From the NCBI GenBank assembly GCA_022495005.1, contig JAGYXB010000367.1, positions 124,001-188,000 of the forward strand: a stretch of DNA of 64,000 bases, read 5' to 3'. Shown here in pieces: positions 1 through 51,483 of the stretch. The DNA is from Rhyacophila brunnea. Taxonomy: Eukaryota; Arthropoda; Insecta; Trichoptera; Rhyacophilidae. Numbering within the stretch: position 1 is the first letter of the stretch; each line of letters starts with the position of its first letter. Below the pieces are notes generated by a model. That model had not been told where the DNA came from. It worked only from the letters and a program-made list of their open reading frames with translations, and made no database searches. The position numbers and the translations under genes are program-made.

Positions 1-1528
1 AAGATGTCCCATAAGAATTTGTGAAACTGTCAACTGTAAATAAATACAAAAATTATACTAGTCACATTCAACTTACGCATTCATTCAATTTCATTTAAGC
101 AATCACTTCAATGGTCTAATTAATTCGGCGATGGCAAATGCACTTTCGAATAAACATTTTTTTTACACTTGGGAAAAAATTACAATATTATTTTCTTTTC
201 ACTTACCTACAGTTTATGGGTAGTGTTTTTAAATATACATCGATGGAAAAGTTAAATAAAGCAAGGTATGTAAATATTTTTTGATATTTTGAAAATTCGC
301 TACTTTTTCAAATTAAATATTTAATCCAGAATTTGAAGTTACAATATTTGGAATTAAATTTTAACCCACCAAGCATTTACTATCGCTAGACTAATGAGTG
401 TTACTACAGTATCGTATTATAATCTGAACATGCATAACCGATTACATTATTTAAGTCGGCTGAAAAAATCTGTCCAAAGATTAAAACAACCCCAATCTCA
501 GAAATAATAAGATAAATTACAAAAATAATTTGAAAGTCTGTGTTTTTTTTTTTTTAAATATCTACATACGTCATGATAACATATTAAATATTTTATAATA
601 CAATTTAATTATTAATTGATATGGAAAGGTGAAATTATAGTTTGAATGGCAAATGTGACTAGCATGGAATTAAAGTCGGACAAAAGCCACCTCCCATTAA
701 ATTCACATTTTAATTGATTATGGTAGTGTACAAGTGATGAAACGTATCAAAAACGGTTGTATTCGTATATAATATAAAAAACGGACATTTGGCACCCATG
801 TTCGCAAAGGCAGCGGACATATTGTGCACATTGACCAATCACTGATCACAATCTACTTAAAATATTATGGCCGCCGGACTTGCGGCAGTGTGCTAACGTC
901 AGTCTAAAACTGAGAATCTGAGTCAGTTTTCTTTTTCAAAATAAAGGTGATTTTTAATTTTAATTATCTGTAATGGAATCGAGTAATGTTCGAAAGCGTA
1001 TAACTAAGCAACTTATAGGCCTGTCCGTATCACAAACAGACAAACGCCAAAGTTTCTATCAAAAGCAGGCATAAGTAATTTTGATAATATTTGATATTTA
1101 CAAAATTTATATCTTATGATTATCTTATTTAATGTGATTCTGTACCTTGAAACATCATTGAAATACACAAAGGTGTATGAAATGAAAAATCACTTCTTCC
1201 ATAAAATTTAGTAGATGGTTTATGTCCCACTTTGATACTCGTGTACTCATCTATGAAAATAATGTTTTATACTCAAAATCATTTTTTTACTAGTAACTAA
1301 GAGGTCAAGCTAATGAATGGCTTATTTGAAGAACTCAGAAGCTTTCAAACTGCTTACAGAATTCTAAGAATACGTCAGACTATTTACGTAGTTATATTAA
1401 ATACTTTTTTTAAAAATGGTGTTGTTTACCTTTTTGGACAGAAAATAATTTATATTGACAGACCCATAAGTATTCTTGTTGTCTTTCACACATGTTCGCA
1501 TTGCACTCAAAAATATTAATATATCTTC
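1..1528. other. 3' flank and 3' UTR of for
   Basis: AT-rich sequence downstream of the stop codon. The 3' UTR must begin at 1528 and run leftward; I could not fix a polyadenylation site with confidence. Apart from the GC-richer patch at about 780-1075 (listed separately) I see no gene, repeat or RNA here. Confidence 0.5.
780..1074 (+). other. promoter-like patch with a 33-codon ORF
   Basis: A locally GC-richer block. In order on the plus strand: an inverted CCAAT box (GACCAATCAC near 832), a GGCCGCCGG patch near 868, an arthropod initiator-like TCAGT near 900, and an ATG at 973 opening 33 codons (MESSNVRKRI at the start, TAA at 1072-1074) with little of the AT bias of the surroundings. This could be the promoter and first exon of an unrelated plus-strand gene or a non-coding transcript, or chance. 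I recognise no family and see no strong splice donor before the stop. Confidence 0.2.
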
Positions 1529-40501
<38,973 letters not shown>

Positions 40502-41730
40502 CTGTGAAGAGAAAAATGAACAAAGAATAAGATATTTGTTTAGAATTTCACGTTTTGTGATACATTGTGATGATTGATGAGTATCTGTTCATTGTATTTT
40601 ATAAAAAATTAAGCCTTAAATGTTCACAACATGACAAAAAAGACAAGTGTTAGCTTAAGTACTTACACCAAATTTTAAAATTATAAAACAACCTCATCTA
40701 AATTCATTCTCACGCAAGTGGAATATATCAATATCTGAAGTGATTTTATTATACACACTAATTGTCTTCCCAATTGGTATTACCAATGGCAGGTAAGTCT
40801 TGAACCTTGTAAGAACAAACAACTTATGCTCCCAAATTCTAAGATAGTTATTAAGGATAACTACCAAAAAATGGCTCTAGCCTAATCCCCTCGCTTTATA
40901 ACATTTTGATAGTCAAAGGATAAGAAGCCTCTGACTAACTTTTCAAATTAAAAACCTACTCGTAGGCCCAGAGTAACATAAAAAATCTTAGTTATCGCAT
41001 AGTTAATATTTCAAGGAAATCTGTAATTACAAAGACACGATAACATAAAAAAACACCCACTTCATACACAAGAACTGACCAAAAGCCCATGATGGAAAAA
41101 CAGAAAAACCATTATAAAGTACATCTTAGACAAATCGTGATGACAGGGTGTCACGGATATGGTAAGAGATAAATTCGCTTTGTAACTATGCATTAAAAGT
41201 GATTATTTTCCAGCTGCGTGGGTGTGGTATTGATGCGGCAGACGTCGAGCTGTACGCGAACAAAAAAAATGTGGTCGGAACTAATCAACAAAGCGGAAGA
41301 CCGCTTCGAGTACTACTGACATACTTCTAGTATTGGATTAATCTGTAATTATAAATTATTATATAGAACACGATAATAAGATACTAGAAGGATGGGCCAA
41401 TATAGAAATCAATCTATTCTATCAGACGTTTATATAATATTGATTATGATCAATTGACTACTCGTTAGGTACTACCATTTTCACTACATAATAGTTTATA
41501 TGGGAATAGTCATTAAAGCGAAATGCACTGCTGAATATATTATAATATGTGATAATTATAATAAAATTTACTGACTAATCAATACGTATCTAAAAACATT
41601 GAAAGGAAAAATAACTATATTTTTAATTTAAAGACAAATTTACAATTTCAAAAAACTTAAAATATGCGTAGTCTCCTCTAATTATCGTGTAATATCTCAT
41701 GGTTAATTTTATCATTAGAATGTAATTTAA

Positions 41731-42207
41731 CGGCCCACATGCTCAGCGTACGTCAAAATGGAGTTTTTATGCTATTTTCAAAGCATAATCCTGGACATTC
41801 CTCAAACGTTGTAGATAATCTATTTACATAATTTTGAAGCCTTATTATCTTTTATATTTATTTTAAACATTTGATGACTGCATAGTAAAAGTATTTTTAT
41901 TACATAAAATAGTATTCTTTTAAACCTTTCGCTCTTATGTTTTAGAATATAGTCATATTTCAGTACGTCCATGTGAAGTAAGGTTAAGATTTTTTATATT
42001 TATTAATTTTTAAAAGCATTTATAAAACCATTAGTAAAATTTATGTCGAAATTATTATAGTAAAATATTTACAATAAATATTTCACTATATAATAAAGCT
42101 TCAAAAGTATGTAAATAGATTATCTACAACGTTTAAGGAATATCCAGGATCATGCTTTGAAAATAGCATAAAAGCTCCATTTTGACGTACGCTGAGCATG
42201 TCCTCCC
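41731..42207. mobile_element. fold-back element with ~104-bp arms, TTAA borders
   Basis: The arms 41737-41840 and 42098-42201 are reverse complements with few mismatches, sharing ACATGCTCAGCGTACGTCAA and CAACGTTGTAGATAATC-type words. A 257-bp AT-rich loop separates them. TTAA lies just outside both ends (41727-41730 and 42208-42211), pointing to a piggyBac-type target. There is no ORF. Confidence 0.82.
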
Positions 42208-42399
42208 TTAATAAGCTTTTTAGAAGATGACAAAGATTTTTTTTTAATTGTGTTATAGTTTTAATTTGTGATTTTATTTATATCACCATGTTCGATAGGG
42301 AGGTTTATTTGTACAAGTTTTAGGAGTCTAATTTGACTATTTTTTTTTCTAATTTGAGACAAAACATTTGAGTAATTTTGTTGTCTAAATAAGTGTGAG

Positions 42400-42851
42400 A
42401 TGACTGCGTCAGCTGTTCTTGTCATTGTGGATCACTTGGGTAAAATGGCAAGTGACTTAAATGACAAATTTTCAGATTTTAAAGAAATTGCTTTCCCACC
42501 TTGGATTACTCAACCGATGTTGCTAGATATAACTGATGTGACCATGCATTACCAAGAGGAACTCTTAGGATTGCAACATTATCAACTTTGTAAAACACTA
42601 TTCAACATAAAAAATACAATGGCATGGTTTTGTGTGAAGACAGAAACAAAAGACTCAATTATGACAAATTTAGGAAGAAAATTACTGTTGCCATTCCCAT
42701 CATCATATTTAGTTGAATGCGGCTTAAGCACTGTAAATGATTTATTATTGAACAAAAGAAATCGTTTTGATATCACAAACGGTGGAGATTAAAATTGACC
42801 AAATTAGTACGTCATATAAAAACTCTTTGCAGTTCACATCAAGCACAATGA
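42400..42851 (+). pseudogene. hAT/ZBED-type transposase C-terminal fragment
   Basis: A 130-codon open stretch (42400-42792) resembles the C-terminus of the ZBED5/SCAND3-like hAT-derived proteins: an N-terminal LNDKFSDFKEI segment, then LLLPFPSSYLVECGLST and VNDLLLNKRNRFDIT, the hAT dimerisation signature. A small deletion near 42790 shifts the frame, and the natural end continues as RLKLTKLVRHIKTLC to a stop at 42849-42851. The catalytic core and BED finger are missing. Known full proteins of the type exceed 500 residues. I see no TIRs around it. It could be a decayed transposon or a retrocopy of a domesticated gene. Confidence 0.75.
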
Positions 42852-44402
42852 ACGCACTAATTTTCTTCCGAGTTGTACAATATGTAACATAATAATATAC
42901 ATTACATTATTTACTTACGAAAGTTAAATTAAAAATAGTATTGCCCATGTGATTTTTTTTATTTGAAGCAATTCCATTTTTTTTTTCATTTTTGTTGGGT
43001 AACTATAAAAACAAATAGGGTTGAGAAAGAAAGTCTTAAAGACCCATACTCTGGGTTTAAAATATACATTGAGAAGCAACATGTGACCTCGGGACCCAGG
43101 ACACAAATTTATATATGTTTTATATTTAATTAAAATATCGGTTTTAACTGTAACTTTGTGCAAGTACGAGTATGTACTATGGTCCTAAAATTTTAACGAA
43201 ATGATGTATTCGTCGTATCCAAGGACACTTTTACTTTTATCTCGTATTTTGCCAAAATTCTTCGAAATCCAGACATTCATTGACGGATAATTTAAATTCT
43301 ATATATTATGTTCTCAACCAACGGGGGGAAATAAAATATGATATGGCCCCTATATACGGAGGCCCCTGGACTGTAGCCGTAAAAGCCCATGCCACAACCC
43401 AACCCTGGGGTAATGGGAGAATGCTTCAGACTGAAGGAAAATAAAAGAGTCTGTGTTAGATTAGAGATTATTTCTGGGCAGTTTACTTTTAAAGAATCAT
43501 TATTAACAGTACTTGTTATATCGATAAGTAGCAGAAATTAAGTTGTATTTTCCATCGCTAAGCCGGTATTATGCTGTTATGAATTGAATTCAGTATAGTT
43601 TTATTTTGTCGTTACTTAAATATTTTATATAAGCTATCATTTGGTAGAAACGTAGTATTTTTTGTGGCAGGAAACGAGAAGTCGAGCCACTTTCATTTGT
43701 TGCTGTCATTTATTCGAAAAAAAGTCAAAATAATAATAGGTACATTGTACCTATGTAATTTAAAATTTAGCCGACGTCTGGTTGAATGAGAAACATTTTT
43801 TTATAGTAAAAGAAATAGATAATGATGATGACATGTTTGCTATCGTAAATAGATATTATGCGACACGGGTATTATTATGATCTACTCATGCTCAAAACTA
43901 AGCTTACTTACGACAATAGTTTGTAGAATTGTTACAAAAGAGAAAAGCAGACCAATATATTGAATGAAACGCTATTTAATTAGTTCAACATTAAAGTTAA
44001 TGGCCCTACCAAACCACACCATGATCTTAATCGGGCTTATTTAAGGACCATGCGTTTTTTATTCATCAGCATTTTTTTTATGACTGGGAATATTTCAGGA
44101 GCAGTTATCCAAGACTGAGGTCACCACGCACTCAAGTGTGATCTAACTGAGTTTAAAATACTTTGAACTAAGTGTGCACGTGACAGAGAGGAGCACTGAG
44201 AACAGACAACAAATAAATGATAAAATATAAAACTGTCGAATAATCAAAGTGAAAAGACTTTCAAGTAATTGTAATAAATCGGCCATTGTGGCGACCAGGT
44301 CGGGCAAACTTCAGCAGCTCTTCCCTTTCTTCCGTAGACATTTCGGAGCATTCCCAGACATATGGTCCGTCGTAATATAATTTTCGAAGCTGTGTATTTC
44401 GC

Positions 44403-44505
44403 TTGTAGTGCTAGTTCTTGCTCATTCTTCGAATGCAATATGGTAAATTGTTTGTAGAAAATTATGATTGTTTTGAAGTGGTAATACATTAATTAATGTT
44501 AACCC
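44403..44505 (+). repeat. ~100-bp dispersed repeat, copy 2
   Basis: Partner of 31009-31110 (CTTCGAATGCAATATGGTAA..TTGTTTGTAGAAAA..GGTAATACATTAATTAA). The similarity may extend left to about 44385 (CGAAGCTG then GTAGTGC), but no LINE tail is visible before it. The 81-codon minus ORF here is not supported. Confidence 0.5.
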
Positions 44506-44643
44506 GACTATTAGGTCGGCCTTTTAATATTTAGAAGATTTATTATATACGTCTACTTTTGGTGGAGGCGTCCTATTTTTTGCCAGGTATTCAACACAAC
44601 AAGAAGATTTAAGAGTTTTTAATTATATTACATCAAACTGCTC

Positions 44644-44709
44644 GCGTTAGTCGAGTGGTAGAATTTTAGCTTATGAAGCTAGAAACAGCAAGTTCGAATT
44701 CCGTAGCTG
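44644..44709 (+). repeat. tRNA-like SINE head or tRNA pseudogene
   Basis: A box TAGTCGAGTGG (44648-44658) and B box AGTTCGAATTC (44691-44701). Between them is a short anticodon-like hairpin, TAGC-TTATGAA-GCTA. The acceptor stem does not pair, and a T-rich tail follows near 44727. It is not a functional tRNA. Confidence 0.5.
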
Positions 44710-45577
44710 GAAAATCAACATGTCGTTTTTTTTCTTTTAACGTTCAGATCTGTTATGAAACCTTTTCGGGAGACGACTGAGATCTACGCCGAATTGTAGA
44801 ACCAATAGTTTATTTTATTATTACTATTATTTAAAAGTGGATTAAATATTTATTAAATTGGCCAACTAGGTACCTTGAATAAATTTTCCGAACCCTTTAT
44901 CTCAAATCTCGGTGTATATAAGTACCTATCCCTAACGTTTAGAGTATTTGTGTAATTTAATCGTGTATTTGAGCATTGATGAGAATTTACGTGATGAAAT
45001 TTAATGTGAATACGTGATGAATAATGTGAAAACGACGTTGTACGAAAAATCAAGGGCATGGCTCGTAATAAAAATTAATTATTTTGTTTTGCTACTATTG
45101 AACAAGACACTTCTTAACCTAGGACGAAACATAATATTGAAAGAAAAAGGCAGCTTTGCGACAAAAATCACATAGGTATTGAGTTAGTGTACATAAATAA
45201 TGCTCTACGTAAATCTCTGAACCATTTGACATGAAGTCAAAAGCAGTATAAAATTTATTTCAGTAAAAAATCGACTTATTGTTTTTCGTTTTTTTTCACG
45301 AAAACGGTAGTTATTCTAAACAAGAAGACAGTATAACGAGATTCCTAAGCAAAAACACAGCATCGATTGAAAATATACTGGTTTTCGCTTATACCATAAA
45401 TCAGAAGTTTCATCCACATTATTGAAAAATGCTGAAGAAAAGTTGAAAAAACGTGAATGTTTCATTATCACAAAATGTGACTGGCAAATATCGTAGCTGC
45501 TTTTTTGCTTATGGGGACAGAATAGACCTCCGCGAAGTAAAAATGTAATCGTAAAATGTATGAGGAAATTCCTAATA

Positions 45578-46870
45578 CGAGGGTGGGTCAATAAGTCCTT
45601 AGAAAAGCCGACAAGTGGCGCGACTAGTACTGTAAGCGGTTTGTTTTCATGCAGCAGCACTACCGATTCAGTATGCTGCGAAGTTTCAATCAGATTGGTC
45701 GGGTTGTTGTGTGTTTTTCGTACATTTAAAAAAAAATGTGGAAAATGGAAAAATGGAAAATGGAGAAAATTGAGTTTAGAGCTGTTATTAAACATTTTAA
45801 TATAAAAGGGTTAACAGCAAAGGAAATAAAAATGAGTTGGATTTAGTTCACGGCATATCTGCTCCTTCACTTGCAACTATTTATAACTGGTTAAATGAAT
45901 TTAAACGTGGTCGTACATCAACAAAGGATGAACCACGCTCAGGACGTCCTGTAGAGGTGACTACACAGAAATGATCAATAAAATCCACGATATGGTGTTA
46001 AGTGACCGAAGATTAAAGTTGAGTGAGATAATTGAGGTTACAGGGATCTCAAAGGTAGCGTCATTTCTATTTTACATGACAAATTGGGCATGAAAAATAT
46101 TTCTGCAAGATGGGTGCCGCGTTTGCTCACAGTCGACAATAAACGCAATAGGGTGGTGGCCTCTAAAGCCCTGTTGTCGCTCATGCAACGCAATCCGGAT
46201 GAATTTTTTTCGTCGCTTTGTGACTGTAGATAAAACATGGATACACCACTATACTCCCGAGACGAAAGAACAGTCAAAGCAGTGGATTGCGAAGGCAAAC
46301 CATGTCCAAAGAAGGCGAAAACCGTAAAATCAGCTGGTAAGGTTATGGCTACTGTATTTTTGGATGCACGTGAAATTATTTTCGTTGACTATTTGGAAAA
46401 AGGAAAAACAATAACAGGGGATTATTATGCATCTTTATTGGACCAGCTAAAAAACAAAATTGAAGAAAAACGGCCTCATTTAAACAGGAAAAAAATCCTC
46501 TTTCATCAGGACAATGCCCGTGTTCACACATGTTTTACGATCAATGGCTAAAATTGAAGAATTGAAGTTCGAATTGGTCGACCACCCACCGTATTCGCCA
46601 GATTTAGCCCCCAGTGACTTTTTCCTTTCCCAAACTTAAAAAAATGGCTAAGTGGACAACGTTTTTTTTCAAATGAAGAAGTCATCGATCGGACAAATGC
46701 TTATTTTGAGGACCTTCCGAAAACTTATTTTCTGACGGTTTAAAAAAAATTGAGAAACGTCTAACCAAGTGTATTGAGCTCCAAGGAGATTATGTTGAGA
46801 AATAAAAAAAAAATACAAAAATAAAAACTGTTTTAATGCTTTTTTCTAAGGAATTATTGACCCACCCTCG
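45578..46870 (+). mobile_element. mariner element, full length, inactivated
   Basis: 1293 bp with inverted ends CGAGGGTGGGTCAATAAGTC and its complement (GACTTATTGACC-type; GAATTATTGACCCACCCTCG at the right), and TA on both sides (45576-45577, 46871-46872). This is the size, TIR style and TA target of Tc1/mariner elements. Both ends and all the coding span are retained, so only point changes and small indels have silenced it. Confidence 0.93.
45760..46805 (+). pseudogene. mariner transposase, multiple frameshifts
   Basis: Conceptual length of about 348 codons, normal for mariner. It starts MEKIEFRAVIKHF and ends VEK-stop at 46803-46805. The paired helix-turn-helix region includes LATIYNWLNEFKRGRTS. 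The catalytic triad is readable across frames: Asp in TVDKTWIHHY, Asp in LFHQDNARVHT, and Asp in PPYSPDLAPSDF, the last pair separated by 34 residues (D,D34D). Small indels break the frame near 45830, 45972, 46053, 46207 and 46545, among others. The longest intact piece is 104 codons (46237-46551). No active protein can be made. Confidence 0.92.
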
Positions 46871-47139
46871 TATTGTCATTTTATCTAATACGACGATAAA
46901 TGTGTTATCTGTATTTTTCTGATATTTTAATTAATTTAGTTACTTAAGTGTAGATCACAACTTTTCCGGTCGAAGAAAAAACGGAAACGTTATGTAACCT
47001 GTTATAGTAGGTGGCTAACGTAATAATAAGATAATACGCATGCGCTTAAAATGCGATTGATGGATTCGTTTTTTGCCTCAACCACTTAATTGCTCTTTTC
47101 GCTTACCTCTCGGTCCAGAATTATTAACTATTAAGTGAG

Positions 47140-47964
47140 TATATGTTACGCCGAATGTGCGAAATTGAATATTACATAAAATGGGCAAAATTTTGCCTAA
47201 ATCATGAAAAATGCAAGCCCGTTGCCTTATTCATGAATTAGACAAAATATCTGGAGAATGCGTGAAATCGGCAGTAATTTTTCTGCCTACTTCATGTCTT
47301 GGACAAATTAGATAGTAGCGCTACGGTGGTATTTTTTGCAACTAAACTAAATGTATCAAATGCTCATGGATTGGTCAAAATGTACATTTATATTATCTAT
47401 GGTCAAAATAGATGATCGCGCTCCGTGGTGTTTTTTGCAACTAATCAAACTAAACAAATGTGTCAAATGTCATTGATTTGAATGACGTTCATGTCCATTT
47501 ACCATGCGCAAAAAAAATCTAGAACTATAATATGAAAACGGAAGAATTTTATTGAAAATTATTTTCGCGATTTGATTCGTGCTTGGGTATCAATTGTGCA
47601 ATGGTCGATTGAATGTTTGTGATAGTTTGTTGACACTTGATAGCTAACCTCAAAATGGACATTCAGTTGAATACTTTAATTCAGAATTACAAAACCTAGC
47701 CTAACCTAACCTAACCTAACCTAACCTAATGATAATAATGTTATATTATGTCCAATTATAACTAATAAAACCATCCGTATTAAATTTACTTTTTCTTCTG
47801 TCATGTTGACAGTTCAAGAATTCCATACCGTGGCGAATTCATGTGCTCAGCAGAAAAATTACCTAATTCATGAATAAGGCAACAGGCTTGACTATTACAT
47901 GAATTAGCCAAAATTTTGCCCATTTCATGTAATAGTCAATTTCGCACATTCGGTGTAACATATA
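47140..47964. mobile_element. element with ~100-bp inverted termini and internal CCTAA repeats
   Basis: The left arm 47140-47241 and right arm 47863-47964 pair with about 85-90% identity (TATATGTTAC, CCGAATGTGCGAAATTGA, AAATGGGCAAAATTTTG in both). Weaker pairing may extend further inward. Within each arm TTCATGAATTAG / TTCATGTAAT words recur. The 825-bp unit has no ORF and is unassigned. Confidence 0.75.
47700..47729. repeat. (CCTAA)n, insect telomere-type repeat
   Basis: About six tandem CCTAA units, the complement of the TTAGG repeat of most insect chromosome ends, here interstitial and inside the 47140-47964 element. The array is short and perfect. Confidence 0.9.
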
Positions 47965-49499
47965 TACCAGAGGCTTACGATTACTTCTTTATAAGGATGC
48001 TGTTGAATAATTATGGTTTTAACTAATTAATTATTGGCAAGTAGTTCTGTGTGTCGTATTATTCTTGAGTGTGAACTCTACTGCACGTTTAACATATTTA
48101 CGTGATATTTTGTATAACGTAACGTAATAATAACAATATACCATAAAAGTCTCAACCAATATAATATATAATATTAAGAAGAGGCACAGTTATGTAAAAT
48201 TGTACAACTACATCATATTTTCCCGAATATATCTGGGGATGTTGCGCACCTACAGCATATAAGGACCGCACGGCATTGGTATACTTATACATAGGTACTA
48301 TTGTTGAACTTCTATAAAGTCATTAGCATTTAAGGTATTGTCTCGTGCCCAATTTAAAGATGTTGTGATATTATAATTTGACATTATGAACAGGCATTAA
48401 CGCGAACAGCTGATGCGTTATATACGGGTCTCGGTATAATCAGTTCCGTCAAAGACGCTGCAACCGAAAATTATTACAATCATGATTACTTTTAAAGTTC
48501 CTGTTGGATGCGCTGAATGATTTCACACAGCGTAGCGACATTGACTCCGCACATTGTCATGGAAACTAAATTCCTATCAACATTATACCTGATAAGATAG
48601 CGAAGATTTACTACCATTCTACAGAAATAAACCTTGATTGTCTTATGTAAGCAATTATGTATAATTTGTAGATGAAAATAATACAGCTCATCGCGTATTT
48701 TTTTAACAAATTAATGAAATATAGGTAACTAACAAATAATTGTAGTATTAAGTAGTATGGATTTAAAAAAGCAGACAAGAGTAGCCGATGTCATAGATAT
48801 TGAAATAATACTTGCTAGTTATACCTACCTACATGTTACTCGATAAGTGGATAACCGATAGAAAAATTCAGTCATTCATAGGTAATGAAGAAGCTTCCTG
48901 ATGTTATTCTGTGTTGTTGAGAGTTTTAATACACGGGTTCATGTCACTGATAAACGAAGGCAACATCAAGGTGCATGGTTGGTACATCGGTACCGTGAAA
49001 CTTCGTCTCGGGGTAAGGGAGTGTAGCACTAAAATCTTTTCATTCAGACACGTTCATTACGTCATAGAAGACGGCCGTACACAAATTGCGGCTGCATATA
49101 CATGACAGGTGGAGATGGGGTAACTCGAATAATTGTCATTTTATTTATATGAATATTTATATTTTGTCGTCTCTATACAGTGTCGACAAATGATTAAATT
49201 AATAAAAGAAAGAAGCACTAAACGGCTACACGGTTACCTAAAAATATATAAATACTACAAACTTACTTAAATACTTATTTAAATACCGAACTGAAATGCA
49301 GAATCGAGAAGGACCTAGGGCAGCTTTTGCGCTGTTGAGGATAGTGCAATGTATTAATATTTGTATTCATCATTAGAACAAGAATGGTAAGATGCTAGGT
49401 TTTTTCGCTTTTACTATACAGAATAGATGCGTGGAAACATTTTCATATCGAATATAGAGATAGAGAATGAAAAAGACCAAGGAAATAATCAGAGATGTA

Positions 49500-49735
49500 C
49501 AGCACTCGAAATGGAGAATTTTACGAACCGGAGCGCTCGGTAATTTTATGAAAATATTAACATAGTTACCTAATTTTATGTGTTTTATAAAAATTCAGTG
49601 TGTGATTTTTTGTTATATTATGGCCATTCTAGCTCAAATGGTAAAATAATTTTTTCCATGAGACGGAACGACAATGTTGCCAATTTTACAACCCGGAACG
49701 GCGCTCCGGTGCGTTCCGGTCCATTTCGAGCCCTG
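49500..49735. mobile_element. hAT-type MITE, 236 bp, with 8-bp target duplication
   Basis: Ends CAGCACTCGAAATGGA and TCCATTTCGAGCCCTG (inverted), flanked by exact GAGATGTA at 49492-49499 and 49736-49743. Inside are GGAGCGC / GCGCTCC words in subterminal positions. There is no transposase. A 73-codon ORF overlapping the right half is not supported. Confidence 0.88.
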
Positions 49736-50355
49736 GAGATGTATGTAAAACTTACAACGTTAGCACTCTTTGTTCACATCATGCAGCGTCCCGAGAGATA
49801 ACAACTTCTCCCTCTGATCATTCAAAGGAAGATTTAAATTACGCGAGGCCCTGGCATAATTGGATTATCTTGGCTCATGAATCTCAGAGACTGGTTTGAG
49901 TTTAGCACCCTGTCTCTGTCTAGAGCAGCGACAGGTAAGGGGAAAATAGTCAAAATCATCGCCGATGACTGAAGATTTAAATTCTATTCATAAGGATGTA
50001 AGTTGAAAATATTCTAACAGACAATATTGGTTTTTCTTTTTGGTGTAAGTAGGTATATATTACCTACCTACTACGTAAAAAATATTCGAGTACCTAAGTA
50101 GGTAGGTACCAATTCAAATGTATATCAATTTGAATGAAATGTATTGTAAAAAAATATACTTATAAAATGAAAGGTAGGTACAGATCACAGTGTATTTATC
50201 TCTATCATACATAATTAGTAACAATAAGTAAAGGTAGAACAATATCTACTATTATATTGATTGAATTATTGATGATTAAACTAATTATACTTTCAGAATA
50301 TTTCAATTCGATACCTCAGAAAAAACTAAATCGTGACAGAAGCAAATAACATTGA

Positions 50356-50646
50356 TTAAGAGCGTACTTCAGTGAAACGGCAAATAATTTTCAACAGTAG
50401 GTGCGACGAAATTTCTCACTAGCCGCCAATCGGAGACCGATAGTCGAGGTGTCCGCACATCGATTTGTTTTGTCATGGCGTCGAATAAAAATATTCTTAA
50501 ATAGTGTAAATATGACTAAAAAACTTTACGTATGTAGGTAGGTTTATGTCAAATTACATTTCGTTCGGCACGTGTCATTTACACAATCCGCGCATCGCCT
50601 AGCCACGATTTTTTTAGACCATGCCTCAACTGAAGTATAGCCTTAA
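50356..50646 (+). mobile_element. TTAA-flanked MITE, family A copy 6
   Basis: 291 bp, TTAA at both ends (TTAAGAGCGTAC ... GAAGTATAGCCTTAA). It lacks about 90 bases of the middle (the CATGTCAATGAATAT region) relative to copy 5, so it is an internal deletion derivative. Confidence 0.82.
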
Positions 50647-51483
50647 GTAGGTGCCACTGTTGATCATAATTTGAGTAAATTTTACTCCAGTTTAGAATAA
50701 TAAAGACTCACGCAAGCCGTGTCTAAATAAACGCGTGTAATACGGTCTGGCACAAGTGTACCAATCTCGGCATGAGCCGTTTTGTGCGGGCCATTGTGAA
50801 CGAGAGTTGACGGAAATCTTCAATTTGTTCCACTCGGGAAATTTCGGCCCACACTGCATAGGCAGAGATTCCAAAATTGAGAGGCGAAATGTGATATCTA
50901 ATTAATTTATATGCATTATGTAACAATATGATAGCAATGTTATCTAACGTCCGCTACGCGAGATCTTCACAAACAAGATAACATAAAACACAGTAATATA
51001 ACATATCCAGTTGCTATGTTACAAAAAATAGTGTTATATTGCCAACTAGCAAATAATCATTTACCATTTTCACGAGATTTTGCATTAACAGGGTTAAAAT
51101 TATTTTTAATTAGTTTATCATTTAGTAGGTTTTCACCACATATTATAAAGATAGCATAGCGCCACGTATTTCGCTCAGATGGTGAGCTTAATCAACTATG
51201 AATACCGACGTATGAGTTTAAGTAATGTTATATTATTATCATGGTGGTTGGAAAAAAATAGGTACTTAATGTGAGAAAGAGATATTTAGTAAATTTTCAA
51301 GTAATGATTGAGTAGAGGGGGTGGGAATGTTTAATGGGAAAATCCTAAGGAGTGTGGTATAGTTAGGGTTTCATGTTTAGTATTGACAATAAACATTATA
51401 TAAACTCAAACATTTTTTTTTTAAATAAATACCTACCCATAGTTGATAGAGCACACGATGTGAGTGCAACCCATTTCGTAAAG

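Noticed and set aside
44644..44709. Possible functional tRNA gene
   Set aside because: A and B boxes are present, but the acceptor stem does not pair and the anticodon loop is unusual; listed as a SINE or pseudogene.
45316..45795. 159-codon minus-strand ORF
   Set aside because: It crosses the mariner left end into unrelated flank, so it cannot be one ancestral gene; the composition is low-complexity Phe/His-rich.
50692..50926. Overlapping minus ORFs of 60 and 67 codons
   Set aside because: I considered a missing PKG exon, but neither frame matches the expected start of site A and no splice sites fit.
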